NCBI GenBank assembly: GCA_045645805.1
Contig: JAZRJL010000009.1
Location: 1 to 23,489, forward strand
Origin: SIG440 sp045645805
Lineage (GTDB): Bacteria; Bacillota; Clostridia; Monoglobales; Monoglobaceae
Direction: 5' to 3'
DNA length: 23,489 nt
Shown: positions 13,742-22,166 of the stretch, in pieces
Position numbering within the stretch: the first letter of the stretch is position 1
Layout of the letters: each line of letters opens with the position of its first letter
Notes under the pieces: generated by a model
What the model was told of the DNA's origin: nothing
Seen by the model: only the letters and a program-made list of their open reading frames with translations
Database searches by the model: none
Translations under genes and position numbers: made by a program

Positions 13742-15565
13742 TTACTGAAGAACAATAACGCTTGCTTCAAACACACCGGATGAATTTGAACCGGTAATTG
13801 TTGCAGAAACACCTTTTTCAACATTCTTTAACAGAATGTTTCTTCCTGTATTGCTGTCAATAATCTTTGTATTGCTGTTAATGTAAATGTCAACCTCAGT
13901 TCCGTTTTCGTCAATCACCATAAGTCCATAGGTTGCGTTTACATTTTTAACTGTTCCGTAATACTGCTGTTTTGAAACAGTGCTTGCAGCTTCAATTCTA
14001 ACAATTTCATTGCTGTCAAGCTTGATATCAATAGCAGTTCCCGGACGAAGGTCATAGATTGATGCACTTTCTGACGAGTCAACCAAAACCTTTACAGATT
14101 TGTTTACCTTATATTCATCAACTGTATCGCCCGAAGCAATACCGATTGTTGTACCCCTTGTTGAATGTGTAATATAGTCTATTGTGCCCGAATTTGTCTT
14201 AGTCTTGCTGCTTGCCTGAATTTTTGTAACCTTGCCGTAGGTCATACGAAGCGAAATGGTATCACCTTCAGTAAGTGAGCTGATAGAAGCCTCTAAGTTG
14301 TTGCGGGAAACAACAACACCCTCGGCTGCAATTTCATAATCCTTTGTGTTGCCGTTTGAATCCATTACGCTAAGTACAGTGAAATCCCCTGCAAAGTTGA
14401 CAGCAGTAAGAGTTCCGACAGCGGTGGTGTTTTTATCAACAACCTCCAAAACAGTAACAAGACCGTCTTCTATTGTAAGTGAAACGTAATTGTTTGCCTT
14501 TACCTTTGAGAAGGTATCAATTGCACCGCCAACTCTGATTTTTGCACCATCTGCAAGAATATATGTTTCCTTGATTGACGAATCATTTGCATCTACAATA
14601 ACAACCGACTGTGTTCCTCCTGAATCCTTGGTGGTAGAAACAAGACCATAAATAACAGTGTCTTCGATTGCTGCCTGATTTTCAACCAGCGCCACCTTGC
14701 CTGCAATGTGTGTAATTTTTACATGCATACCCTTTTTGAGCTTGGTAAGGGTAACGTCTGAGCCGTTGATTTTATACTTTGTCGCAGCTGTTACTTCGTT
14801 TACAATATCACTTCCGTCAATTTTAACGGTAATTGTTTCGTTAAACGAATCGGTTGCAACAACTGTACCTGTCTGGGTTGAAAGGTCAATAACATCAATA
14901 AGACTGCAGAGCATCTTTGCCATCTGCGAACGTGTAACATTTGTGTTTGGTGAGAACATAGGCTCGCCATTATCATTATTGCCCATGCCCTGCATAATGC
15001 CCTGCTCCTTTACATATTCAACATACGCACGTGCGTCAGCAGGAATCTCAACTGTGTCAGCATAAGATGAAGACACAAATGCATTGGTTGAAACCTCGTC
15101 CTCAGCACCGAGAAGCTTGGTCAGAAGAATTGCTGCTTCATAACGTTTAAGCGGTGCATTTTTGTTTGCGGATGAAATATATGTATCAAGGTCATCTGCA
15201 TCAAGAACACCTGCATAAAGGAGGAAAGATACCTCTTTGCCGTAGTTTGTTGAATACTTGCTTAAAACTGCAGAATATTCATCAAGGGCAAATTCAACCG
15301 AATCACCAAAGGCTGCATCGTTTACACCAATCATTCTGGAAAGAAGAATGAGAGACTCGGTCTTTGAAATAGTGTTGTTGGGTTTAAAGGTGCCATCTTC
15401 GTAGCCTTTGATATAGCCTTTTTCTGCCATTTCGTTAATGTAGGGTACAGCCCATTTAACAGTGGGGTCGTTTTCTACATCAGAAAATCCTGCAGCAGCA
15501 ACCGATGCAGTTGAGAAAAGAAGTGCCGCACTTAAAACTCCGCTCAAAATTTTTTTGTTGAACAT
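13742..15565 (-). CDS. SLH-domain cell-wall protein (607 aa)
   Basis: Exported protein with signal peptide about 1-25 (FNKKILSGVLSAALLFSTASVAAA). Three N-terminal SLH repeats: 26-75 (FSDVENDPTVKWAVPYINE...GTFKPNNTISKTE), about 85-150 (divergent) and 165-225 (SYADTVEIPADARAYVEY...FSPNTNVTRSQ). The rest (230-607) is rich in Thr, Ser, Val and Ile with repeated short beta units of the kind G-T-V/L-x-x-I/V followed by I-D-x-x-x-x-x-Y, as in S-layer-associated proteins. There is no recognised enzyme domain. AAGGGGGAACAAAT precedes the ATG. The promoter is at 15650-15678. It diverges from the 986-residue SLH gene, whose C-terminal texture is similar. A wall-anchored structural protein is the likely role. 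Confidence 0.9.
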   Translation of the reverse strand: MFNKKILSGVLSAALLFSTASVAAAGFSDVENDPTVKWAVPYINEMAEKGYIKGYEDGTFKPNNTISKTESLILLSRMIGVNDAAFGDSVEFALDEYSAVLSKYSTNYGKEVSFLLYAGVLDADDLDTYISSANKNAPLKRYEAAILLTKLLGAEDEVSTNAFVSSSYADTVEIPADARAYVEYVKEQGIMQGMGNNDNGEPMFSPNTNVTRSQMAKMLCSLIDVIDLSTQTGTVVATDSFNETITVKIDGSDIVNEVTAATKYKINGSDVTLTKLKKGMHVKITHIAGKVALVENQAAIEDTVIYGLVSTTKDSGGTQSVVIVDANDSSIKETYILADGAKIRVGGAIDTFSKVKANNYVSLTIEDGLVTVLEVVDKNTTAVGTLTAVNFAGDFTVLSVMDSNGNTKDYEIAAEGVVVSRNNLEASISSLTEGDTISLRMTYGKVTKIQASSKTKTNSGTIDYITHSTRGTTIGIASGDTVDEYKVNKSVKVLVDSSESASIYDLRPGTAIDIKLDSNEIVRIEAASTVSKQQYYGTVKNVNATYGLMVIDENGTEVDIYINSNTKIIDSNTGRNILLKNVEKGVSATITGSNSSGVFEASVIVLQ

Positions 15566-15649
15566 ATTTGTTCCCCCTTTTGTATAATTAACGTATTATT
15601 ATTGAAAATAAAAATGAATTAAAATATGCCATTCTCAATATATAGTCTT

Positions 15650-15678
15650 ATATTACCATAAATTTATACAGATTTCAA
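15650..15678 (-). promoter_or_regulatory. sigma-A promoter of the 607-residue SLH gene
   Basis: Minus-strand TTGAAA (15673-15678), 17 bp, TAATAT (15650-15655), TGG before the -10. The predicted leader is about 75 nt. The rest of the 278-bp divergent gap is AT-rich, and I could not fix a promoter for the plus-strand gene. Confidence 0.65.
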
Positions 15679-15843
15679 CTATATTTTGTATTTTTTTTAT
15701 TACAAATTTATTAAAAAATAATTAAGCAAACAGAAATTGTAATATTTTTGCTTTTGTGGCAAAAAGTTTGGGTTGTAAATTCCTTTTGGCTACACACAAT
15801 AAATCCGAAACATTTTTCAAAATTTTAAAAGGAGGAATAAAAA

Positions 15844-18804
15844 ATGTCAAAAAGATTTATTGCGATGTGCCTTACAGTAATCTTTCTGCTTGGTGCAGGC
15901 GTAAATGTTTTTGCCGCAACCGAAGAAGCAGTCCCCGTATCGGGCGAAAGTCCTTCGGACTTTGCGGGCAGTGACCGAGGCGGTCAAGGTACAAACGGCG
16001 CAAACAGCACAACTAACGCAAACAGCACAAATAATGCAAACAGCGTAAACAGCACAGCCAATACCCCGTCTCAAAATGCAACCAACTCACAAAATCAGAC
16101 AAACACAAATACCACAAATCAGAATTCAAACGGTAATGCTATACCGAGAGTTACCTCAACAATGGACAACAGCATGGCAATAGTAGAGGAAAATCAAACA
16201 AAAAACAATGCCATGATGGAGCACGAGCTTTACGAAGGAATGGGTCTTTCCCGTTACAGCGACCGACGTGTTGCTCTTGCACCCGACATTGCCGACACAA
16301 AGTATGTTGAAGCAGCACGGATTTTGGGTGCACTTGGTATAATGGTTGGTGATGCCGAGGATGGAATGTTCAGACCAAACGACAACATTTTAAGAAGTGA
16401 AATGTCAAAGGTTGCCGTATATTCGGTAGGTCTTGAAGAAGTGGCAAAGGGTGCAAATTATCCCACCAGGTTCCCTGATGTCCCCTCAAACCACTGGGCA
16501 ACCGGTGCAATCAATGTCGCAACCCAGCAGGGAATGGTTATCGGTGATGATGTAGGTACCTTCCGCCCCGACGACAACGTTCTTTTCCAGGAAGCTGTAA
16601 CAATAATGGTAAGAGCACTTGGCTATGAACCCAAAGCTGAAAGTCTTGGCGGTTACCCAAGCGGATATATGGTAGTAGCCTCGGACAACCAGATGTTAAA
16701 GGGTATAACAGCAACAGCGGCAGCACCCGCGACCCGTGGTGATGTGGCTCAGCTTGTTTTCAACAGCCTTACTGTAAATATGATGGAACAGACCGGCTTT
16801 GGCTCAAACGCAAGCTTTGAGGTTGTTGACAAAACCTTGCTTTATGACAGACTTAATGTTGAAAAGGCTTACGGTCAGATTACCGGAACCTCGGAAACAA
16901 CCTTAAGCGGCGGTAGTACAGTTGCCGAAGACAAGGTAATGATTAACGACAAAACCTTTGACGAGGGCGACACAATGGCAAGCCAGATGCTTGGCTACAA
17001 TGTAGTATATTATGCCCGTATAGACCGTACAACCGACACCAAGACACTTATTGCAGTTATTGCTCAGGACAGCAAGAACAATGTTCTTGAAATCGCAGCA
17101 GGTAATATCGTTTCTGTAACAGGCGATGCAGATACCAACAAAACCGTAACCTACTGGCGTAATACCGACGATACAACATCAAAAACTGCTTCAATTGTTG
17201 CAAAGCCTGTTTATATCTACAACGGAAAATACGCACAGACCCTTGCAAATGAGCAATTAAAACCCACAACAGGTAATCTTATTCTTCTTGACACAGACAC
17301 AAACAATGTATACGATATAGTCTTTGTGAACCACTTTACAAACCTTGTTGTTGAAACTGTTTCAAGTGCAACAGGCCGTGTAACCGATAAATATAACAAC
17401 GGTTCGCTTCTTCTTGACCCCGAGGATACAAACACAAAGTTTGTTCTTATTAAAGACGGCGAAGAAATCGAGCCTACAGAGCTTGAAGAATGGAATGTAA
17501 TTTCCTATACAGTCAGCCAGGACAAGCAGCTTATTAAGGCTTATGTTTCAACCGAAAGTATTTTGGGTACAGTAACACAGATTTCAAAGGACGGCTTTAA
17601 GATTGACAATTCTGAGGAAACCTATAAAAAGGCAGCAAACTATCCCGACGAAATAAATCTTCGTGACAGCGGAAGATTCTATCTTGATGTTGAAGGCAAT
17701 GTCGCAGCAGTAGACAAAACTGCAACCTCAACAGGTGCAGCAATCCGCGGCAGATACGGATATCTTGCAGGTGCAGCAAAAGCAGGTGTTCTTGACGAGA
17801 CAATCAGCTTCAAGATATTTACCGCACAGGGCAACACTGAAATAATTGAAGGAACTTCAAAAATCCGTCTTAACGACAAATACGGTCTTACCGCAGATGA
17901 GCTTCTTGCAGCATTTGGCAAGGACGGCAACGTGACACCTCAGCTTATCACCTACGAAACAAACTCTGAGGGCAGACTTACAGGTATGGATATTGCAGTA
18001 GACAAGACAGACACAAAACAACCAAACAAGGGTGTATTTACAAAGAATATTGCAGCAGCAGAACAGATTTACAAGAGTGCATCACAGACCCTTGGCAATG
18101 TCAAGGTAACCGGTGAAACCGTAATCTTTGATATTCCTGCAGACAGCGGTGCAGACACCACAAGATATGAGGTTCGTACAAGTGCAATGTTCTCAAACAA
18201 CACACCTTATGACATTATAGTATATGACCTTAAAGAGGACTTCTCGGCAGGTGCAATTATTGTAACAAATACAACAGGTATTACCGAAGCAACTTCACCC
18301 ATAGTTCTTGTTGACGAAATCGCTGAAGGTCAGAACGAGGAATTTGACGCAGTTGATATCGTTTACGGTATCGAGAACGGCAAAGAGGTTCAGCTTATGT
18401 CCTCAGACAAAACAGTCTTTGTCAAGGGCGGCAAAAAGCTTTCACAGGGTGATATATTCCAGTACAGCACAAACGCAAAGGGCGAGGTTGACAAAATAAC
18501 TCTCCTCTTTGATGTTGACAATAAGGCAACCGAGTTCAGCAAGAACATTGCAACCGACCTTGATGTAGTATACGGACGTGTTACAAAGAAATTCTCAAAT
18601 TCAGTAAACGTAAGTGTAAACGGCGAAGTAAGAAACTTTTCAACCGCAAACGCATATGTATACGAATATAACTCCGCAAGAAAGACCAATAATGTAAATG
18701 TAGTTACAGCAGGAGATATCGAAGTATTTGAAGAAGGCAACGAAGTAAGACTGTTTATAAAGATTAGTGAAGACCAAGTAACCGAAATGGTTATCATTCG
18801 TTAA
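15844..18804 (+). CDS. large SLH-domain surface protein with Asn-rich linker (986 aa)
   Basis: Exported: signal peptide 1-25 (RFIAMCLTVIFLLGAGVNVFAA). Residues 50-99 form a low-complexity Asn/Thr/Ser linker with the unit ANSTTN/ANSTNN. Three SLH repeats follow: about 150-196 (GMFRPNDNILRSEMSK), 209-262 (FPDVPSNHWATGAINVAT...GTFRPDDNVLFQEAV) and about 268-315. The remaining 650 residues are acidic, beta-rich modules (YGQITGT, LGTVTQISKDGFKI, VYGRVTKKFSNSVNVSV) without enzyme motifs or cysteines. This composition is typical of S-layer-type proteins. The ATG has AAAAGGAGGAATAAAA upstream. It is divergent from the 607-residue SLH gene, and a 10-bp-stem terminator follows. Placing an Asn-rich linker before the SLH block is unusual, since most SLH proteins start the block right after the signal peptide. 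Confidence 0.9.
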   Translation: MSKRFIAMCLTVIFLLGAGVNVFAATEEAVPVSGESPSDFAGSDRGGQGTNGANSTTNANSTNNANSVNSTANTPSQNATNSQNQTNTNTTNQNSNGNAIPRVTSTMDNSMAIVEENQTKNNAMMEHELYEGMGLSRYSDRRVALAPDIADTKYVEAARILGALGIMVGDAEDGMFRPNDNILRSEMSKVAVYSVGLEEVAKGANYPTRFPDVPSNHWATGAINVATQQGMVIGDDVGTFRPDDNVLFQEAVTIMVRALGYEPKAESLGGYPSGYMVVASDNQMLKGITATAAAPATRGDVAQLVFNSLTVNMMEQTGFGSNASFEVVDKTLLYDRLNVEKAYGQITGTSETTLSGGSTVAEDKVMINDKTFDEGDTMASQMLGYNVVYYARIDRTTDTKTLIAVIAQDSKNNVLEIAAGNIVSVTGDADTNKTVTYWRNTDDTTSKTASIVAKPVYIYNGKYAQTLANEQLKPTTGNLILLDTDTNNVYDIVFVNHFTNLVVETVSSATGRVTDKYNNGSLLLDPEDTNTKFVLIKDGEEIEPTELEEWNVISYTVSQDKQLIKAYVSTESILGTVTQISKDGFKIDNSEETYKKAANYPDEINLRDSGRFYLDVEGNVAAVDKTATSTGAAIRGRYGYLAGAAKAGVLDETISFKIFTAQGNTEIIEGTSKIRLNDKYGLTADELLAAFGKDGNVTPQLITYETNSEGRLTGMDIAVDKTDTKQPNKGVFTKNIAAAEQIYKSASQTLGNVKVTGETVIFDIPADSGADTTRYEVRTSAMFSNNTPYDIIVYDLKEDFSAGAIIVTNTTGITEATSPIVLVDEIAEGQNEEFDAVDIVYGIENGKEVQLMSSDKTVFVKGGKKLSQGDIFQYSTNAKGEVDKITLLFDVDNKATEFSKNIATDLDVVYGRVTKKFSNSVNVSVNGEVRNFSTANAYVYEYNSARKTNNVNVVTAGDIEVFEEGNEVRLFIKISEDQVTEMVIIR
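16000..16060 (+). repeat. 18-bp tandem repeat in the Asn-rich linker
   Basis: Two near-identical 18-bp units, GCAAACAGCACAACTAAC (16000-16017) and GCAAACAGCACAAATAAT (16018-16035), then a diverged partial unit. They are in frame, so unit gain or loss would change linker length by six residues. Confidence 0.8.
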
Positions 18805-18825
18805 TAAACTCGGTCTACCGCATAA

Positions 18826-18855
18826 AAGTCAAGGAATTTTCACCTTGACTTTTAT
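18826..18855 (+). terminator. terminator of the 986-residue SLH gene
   Basis: AAAAGTCAAGG / CCTTGACTTTT stem starting 22 bp after the stop, followed by ATTGCTTTTTG. Confidence 0.85.
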
Positions 18856-19065
18856 TGCTTTTTGCGAAATCGCTTTTTACAGTACCTTAGTACAGCTACA
18901 AAACCGATTTCACAAAATATACGCTTCGTTTATCCACAGAATTATGTGCAAATCAAAAAATCAACAAGCCTTAAACAGCTTTTCCTTTTTCGCTACACCT
19001 TTATCCCGCAGGAAACGGATTTATCCGCTTTGCAATCTTCAAAATGTATTTTTGCCGCAAAATGC
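18856..19065. other. gene-free AT-rich gap upstream of the galE promoter
   Basis: No supportable gene. One hairpin is visible: GAAATCG (18866-18872) / CGATTTC (18905-18911) enclosing a short GTAC/GTAC stem. Short frames here lack ribosome binding sites. Confidence 0.6.
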
Positions 19066-19094
19066 TTGAAAATTTTTTAAAAATATGCTATACT
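19066..19094 (+). promoter_or_regulatory. extended -10 promoter of galE-lepA
   Basis: TTGAAA (19066-19071), 17 bp, TATACT (19089-19094) preceded by TGC. Transcription should begin near 19101. Confidence 0.85.
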
Positions 19095-19100
19095 AATGCT

Positions 19101-19200
19101 TAACTCAAAACAAGTCGGATAGTTAGCTTAATAGGCTAAGCAGAGCTTGGGTCCGCAGCTTATAATCCGGCAGGTATATCTTGCGGACAGAAAGGTTAAA
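19101..19200 (+). promoter_or_regulatory. structured leader of galE, class not recognised
   Basis: About 110 nt of leader precede galE. Two stems are visible: GCTTA/TAAGC (around 19127-19142) and GTCCGCA/TGCGGAC (starting near 19151 and 19182) enclosing a 24-nt loop. It matches none of the riboswitch or T-box consensus patterns I know. Confidence 0.4.
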
Positions 19201-19210
19201 AGGTATTGTT

Positions 19211-20224
19211 ATGCATATTTTGGTTACCGGCGGTGCCGGATATATCGGAAGTCACACCTGCGTTCAGCTTCTTGATGCAGGCTATGAGGTTACTGTTGTT
19301 GACAATCTGTCAAACAGCTGTGAGGAAGCCCTTGAAAGAGTTAAAAAAATTACAGGAAAAAATCTCAAATTCTATAAGATAGATATGGTTGACAAGATTG
19401 CATTAAAAACTGTTTTTGAAGAAAATAAGTTTGATGCAGTAATTCACTTTGCAGGTCTTAAGGCCGTGGGCGAATCTGTACGTATGCCTCTTTCTTATTA
19501 CCACAACAACCTTTACAGCACAATCAACCTTTGCGAGCTTATGTCCGAATATGGCTGCAAAAAAATAGTTTTCAGCTCATCAGCAACGGTTTACGGCAAA
19601 CCTGCATCCGTTCCCATCCGTGAAGACTTTCCTCTTTCCTGCACAAATCCTTATGGCAGAACAAAGCTTATGATTGAAGAAATTCTTCGTGACCTTGCAG
19701 TTTCGGACCCCGACTGGGATATTGCGCTTCTCAGATACTTTAACCCCGTTGGCGCTCACGAAAGCGGTCTTATGGGTGAGGACCCTCAGGGTATTCCAAA
19801 CAATCTTATGCCATACATTGCACAGGTTGCGGTTGGAAAACGTGAGTATATACACGTTTTCGGCAGTGATTACGCTACCCACGACGGCACTGGCGTTCGT
19901 GACTATATCCACGTTGTTGACCTTGCAGACGGTCACATTTGCGCCCTTAAAAAGATTGAACAAAAATCCGGCGTTGTCACCTACAATCTGGGCACAGGCA
20001 CCGGTTACAGCGTGCTGGATATGATTAAAGCTTTTAGCAAAGCCTGCGGAAGAGAGCTTCCTTACAAGCTTGAAGACCGTCGTCCCGGCGACATTGACGC
20101 CTGCTTTGCAGACCCCCAAAAGGCAAAGGAAGAAATCGGCTTTGTTGCAAAGAAAACCCTTGATGATATGTGTGCCGACAGTTGGAGATGGCAGTCGCAA
20201 AACCCCAACGGATATAAAGCATAA
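19211..20224 (+). CDS. galE: UDP-glucose 4-epimerase
   Basis: Interconverts UDP-glucose and UDP-galactose (cytosolic, NAD-dependent extended SDR), feeding galactose use and surface glycan synthesis. The 337 residues are the normal length. Motifs: NAD loop TGGAGYIGSH (6-15), DN (31-32), AGLKAVGES (81-89), SSSATVYG (122-129) with the catalytic Ser/Thr, YxxxK as Tyr148/Lys152, RYFNPVGAH, and RDYIHVVDLADGH. The ATG at 19211 is chosen because it starts the conserved MHILVTGG and has AAAAGG about 8 nt upstream. A TTG at 19181 would put a hydrophilic extension in front and falls in the leader stem. It lies 31 nt before lepA with no terminator, so the two are probably cotranscribed. The nearby SLH proteins make a cell-surface sugar role plausible but unproven. 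Confidence 0.97.
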   Translation: MHILVTGGAGYIGSHTCVQLLDAGYEVTVVDNLSNSCEEALERVKKITGKNLKFYKIDMVDKIALKTVFEENKFDAVIHFAGLKAVGESVRMPLSYYHNNLYSTINLCELMSEYGCKKIVFSSSATVYGKPASVPIREDFPLSCTNPYGRTKLMIEEILRDLAVSDPDWDIALLRYFNPVGAHESGLMGEDPQGIPNNLMPYIAQVAVGKREYIHVFGSDYATHDGTGVRDYIHVVDLADGHICALKKIEQKSGVVTYNLGTGTGYSVLDMIKAFSKACGRELPYKLEDRRPGDIDACFADPQKAKEEIGFVAKKTLDDMCADSWRWQSQNPNGYKA

Positions 20225-20255
20225 TTTAAGCTTAACTAAAGAATAAGGAGTTTAT

Positions 20256-22061
20256 ATGAACGATTACCAGAAGAACATACGCAATTTTTCAATTATTGCA
20301 CATATAGACCACGGAAAGTCCACATTGGCAGACCGTCTGCTTGAAAAGACGGGTGCCCTTACAAGCCGTGAAATGCAGGCGCAAATTCTTGACAATATGG
20401 AGCTTGAGCGCGAACGCGGAATTACCATCAAAGCCCGTGCAGTACGTCTTATGTATTCGGCAAATGATGGTCAGCAATATGTTCTTAACCTTATTGACAC
20501 GCCCGGACACGTTGACTTTAACTACGAGGTTTCCCGAAGCCTTGCCGCCTGTGAAGGTGCTGTTTTGATTGTTGATGCTGCTCAGGGTATTGAGGCACAG
20601 ACTCTTGCAAACACTTATCTTGCACTTGAACACGACTTAGAGCTTGTGCCGGTTATTAATAAAATAGATTTGCCCAGTGCAAGACCCGAAGAGGTGAAAA
20701 AGGAAATTGAAGATGTTATAGGCATTGATGCCGAAACCGCTCCTCAGATTTCAGCAAAGAACGGCATAAACATCGAAGCTGTTCTTGAAAAGATTGTGGA
20801 GCTTGTTCCGCCACCCAAGGGTGACGAAAGTGCACCGCTTAAGGCACTTATATTTGACTCGTACTATGACAGTTACAAGGGAGTTATCGCTTATGTCCGT
20901 GTGATAGACGGCTGCTTGCGTCCCGGAGAGACTATAAAAATGATGGCAACCGGCAGCGCCTTTGACGTGGTTGAGGTTGGTTATCTCAATCCCCTTGGTA
21001 TGCTGCCTGCAAAAGAAATTAAAGCAGGTGAGGTTGGCTTTATTGCAGCAAGCATCAAAAATGTCCGTGAAGTACGTGTAGGTGATACCATTACAACAAT
21101 ATCCGACGGTGCAAAAGAAGCACTTCCCGGCTACAAAGAAGTAAAGCCAATGGTATATTCCGGTGTATATCCTGCCGACGGCGCAAAATACAACGATCTT
21201 CGTGATGCCCTTGAAAAGCTGCAGCTTAACGATGCGGCACTTCAGTTTGAGGCCGAAAACTCGGTTGCTCTTGGTTTTGGCTTCCGATGCGGATTTTTGG
21301 GTCTTTTGCATATGGAAATCATTCAGGAACGCTTAGAGCGTGAATATAACCTCGATTTGGTTACAACAGCCCCCTCGGTTGAGTATATTGTGGTAAAAAC
21401 CGACGGCGAGCAGCTGATGATTTCAAACCCCACCAATCTGCCCGAACCGCAGGAGATTGATTATATGATGGAGCCGGTTGTTTCGGCATCCATTATGACA
21501 CCAAAGGAATTTGTAGGCAGCATAATGGAGCTTTGTCAGGAACGTCGGGGAACATATATTGATATGACCTATCTTGACGAAAACCGTGTCACCCTTAACT
21601 ACGAGTTGCCTCTTAATGAAATTATATATGACTTCTTTGATGCTCTTAAATCCCGCACCCGTGGCTATGCATCCTTTGACTATGAACTTAAGAATTACCA
21701 GAAGTCTGAGCTTGTTAAGCTTGACATTTTGTTAAATGGCGAGATGGTTGATGCACTTTCCTTTATTGTTCACAAAGAGAGTGCGTACAGTCGTGGCAGA
21801 AGAATTGCCGAAAAATTAAAGGAATCTATCCCCCGTCAGCTGTTTGAAGTGCCAATTCAGGCTGCAATCGGCAGTAAAATAATCGCAAGAGAAACCGTAC
21901 GCGCAATGCGTAAGGATGTACTTGCTAAATGCTATGGCGGTGATATTACCCGAAAGAAGAAGCTTCTTGAAAAGCAAAAAGAGGGTAAAAAGCGTATGCG
22001 TCAGGTCGGCTCGGTTGAAGTTCCGCAAGAGGCATTTATGTCGGTGCTGAAACTTGATTAA
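20256..22061 (+). CDS. lepA: elongation factor 4 (LepA)
   Basis: Ribosome-bound GTPase with a role in back-translocation and ribosome assembly or stress translation. The 601 residues match the family (about 600). G-domain motifs: AHIDHGKS (15-22, P-loop), switch I region RERGITIKA, DTPGH (81-85) and NKID (135-138). Domains II and III, then the LepA-specific C-terminal domain follow, with RDALEKLQLNDAALQ and the basic C-terminus KCYGGDITRKKKLLEKQKEGKKRM. No EF-G domain IV is present. AAGGAG lies about 6 nt before the ATG. Gene order lepA-hemW is common in Firmicutes, usually followed by hrcA-grpE-dnaK. Confidence 0.98.
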   Translation: MNDYQKNIRNFSIIAHIDHGKSTLADRLLEKTGALTSREMQAQILDNMELERERGITIKARAVRLMYSANDGQQYVLNLIDTPGHVDFNYEVSRSLAACEGAVLIVDAAQGIEAQTLANTYLALEHDLELVPVINKIDLPSARPEEVKKEIEDVIGIDAETAPQISAKNGINIEAVLEKIVELVPPPKGDESAPLKALIFDSYYDSYKGVIAYVRVIDGCLRPGETIKMMATGSAFDVVEVGYLNPLGMLPAKEIKAGEVGFIAASIKNVREVRVGDTITTISDGAKEALPGYKEVKPMVYSGVYPADGAKYNDLRDALEKLQLNDAALQFEAENSVALGFGFRCGFLGLLHMEIIQERLEREYNLDLVTTAPSVEYIVVKTDGEQLMISNPTNLPEPQEIDYMMEPVVSASIMTPKEFVGSIMELCQERRGTYIDMTYLDENRVTLNYELPLNEIIYDFFDALKSRTRGYASFDYELKNYQKSELVKLDILLNGEMVDALSFIVHKESAYSRGRRIAEKLKESIPRQLFEVPIQAAIGSKIIARETVRAMRKDVLAKCYGGDITRKKKLLEKQKEGKKRMRQVGSVEVPQEAFMSVLKLD

Positions 22062-22084
22062 ACTAATTTTAACTATACGTAATA

Positions 22085-22139
22085 TGAACACTTGTAGGGA
22101 ACGACCTACGTGTCGTTCCGCAACCTGCAAATTTGTTCA
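22085..22139. repeat. REP-like nested inverted repeat between lepA and hemW
   Basis: Inner stem GGAACGAC (22098-22105) / GTCGTTCC (22112-22119), middle TTGTAGG / CCTGCAA with one mismatch, outer TGAACA (22085-22090) / TGTTCA (22134-22139). It resembles a dispersed Clostridia repeat of the form TGTAGGG...GTTCCGC that I remember, but copy number could not be checked. Confidence 0.6.
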
Positions 22140-22166
22140 ATATGATACATTTAAAGGAGAAATTTG

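Noticed and set aside
18845..19069. Short plus-strand frames after the large SLH gene
   Set aside because: They begin inside or just after the terminator, have no ribosome binding site and no recognisable sequence.
19101..19210. Known riboswitch or T-box before galE
   Set aside because: No T-box GGTGGTACCGCG element and no match to the purine, SAM, TPP, FMN, lysine, glycine, fluoride or cyclic dinucleotide patterns I can recall.
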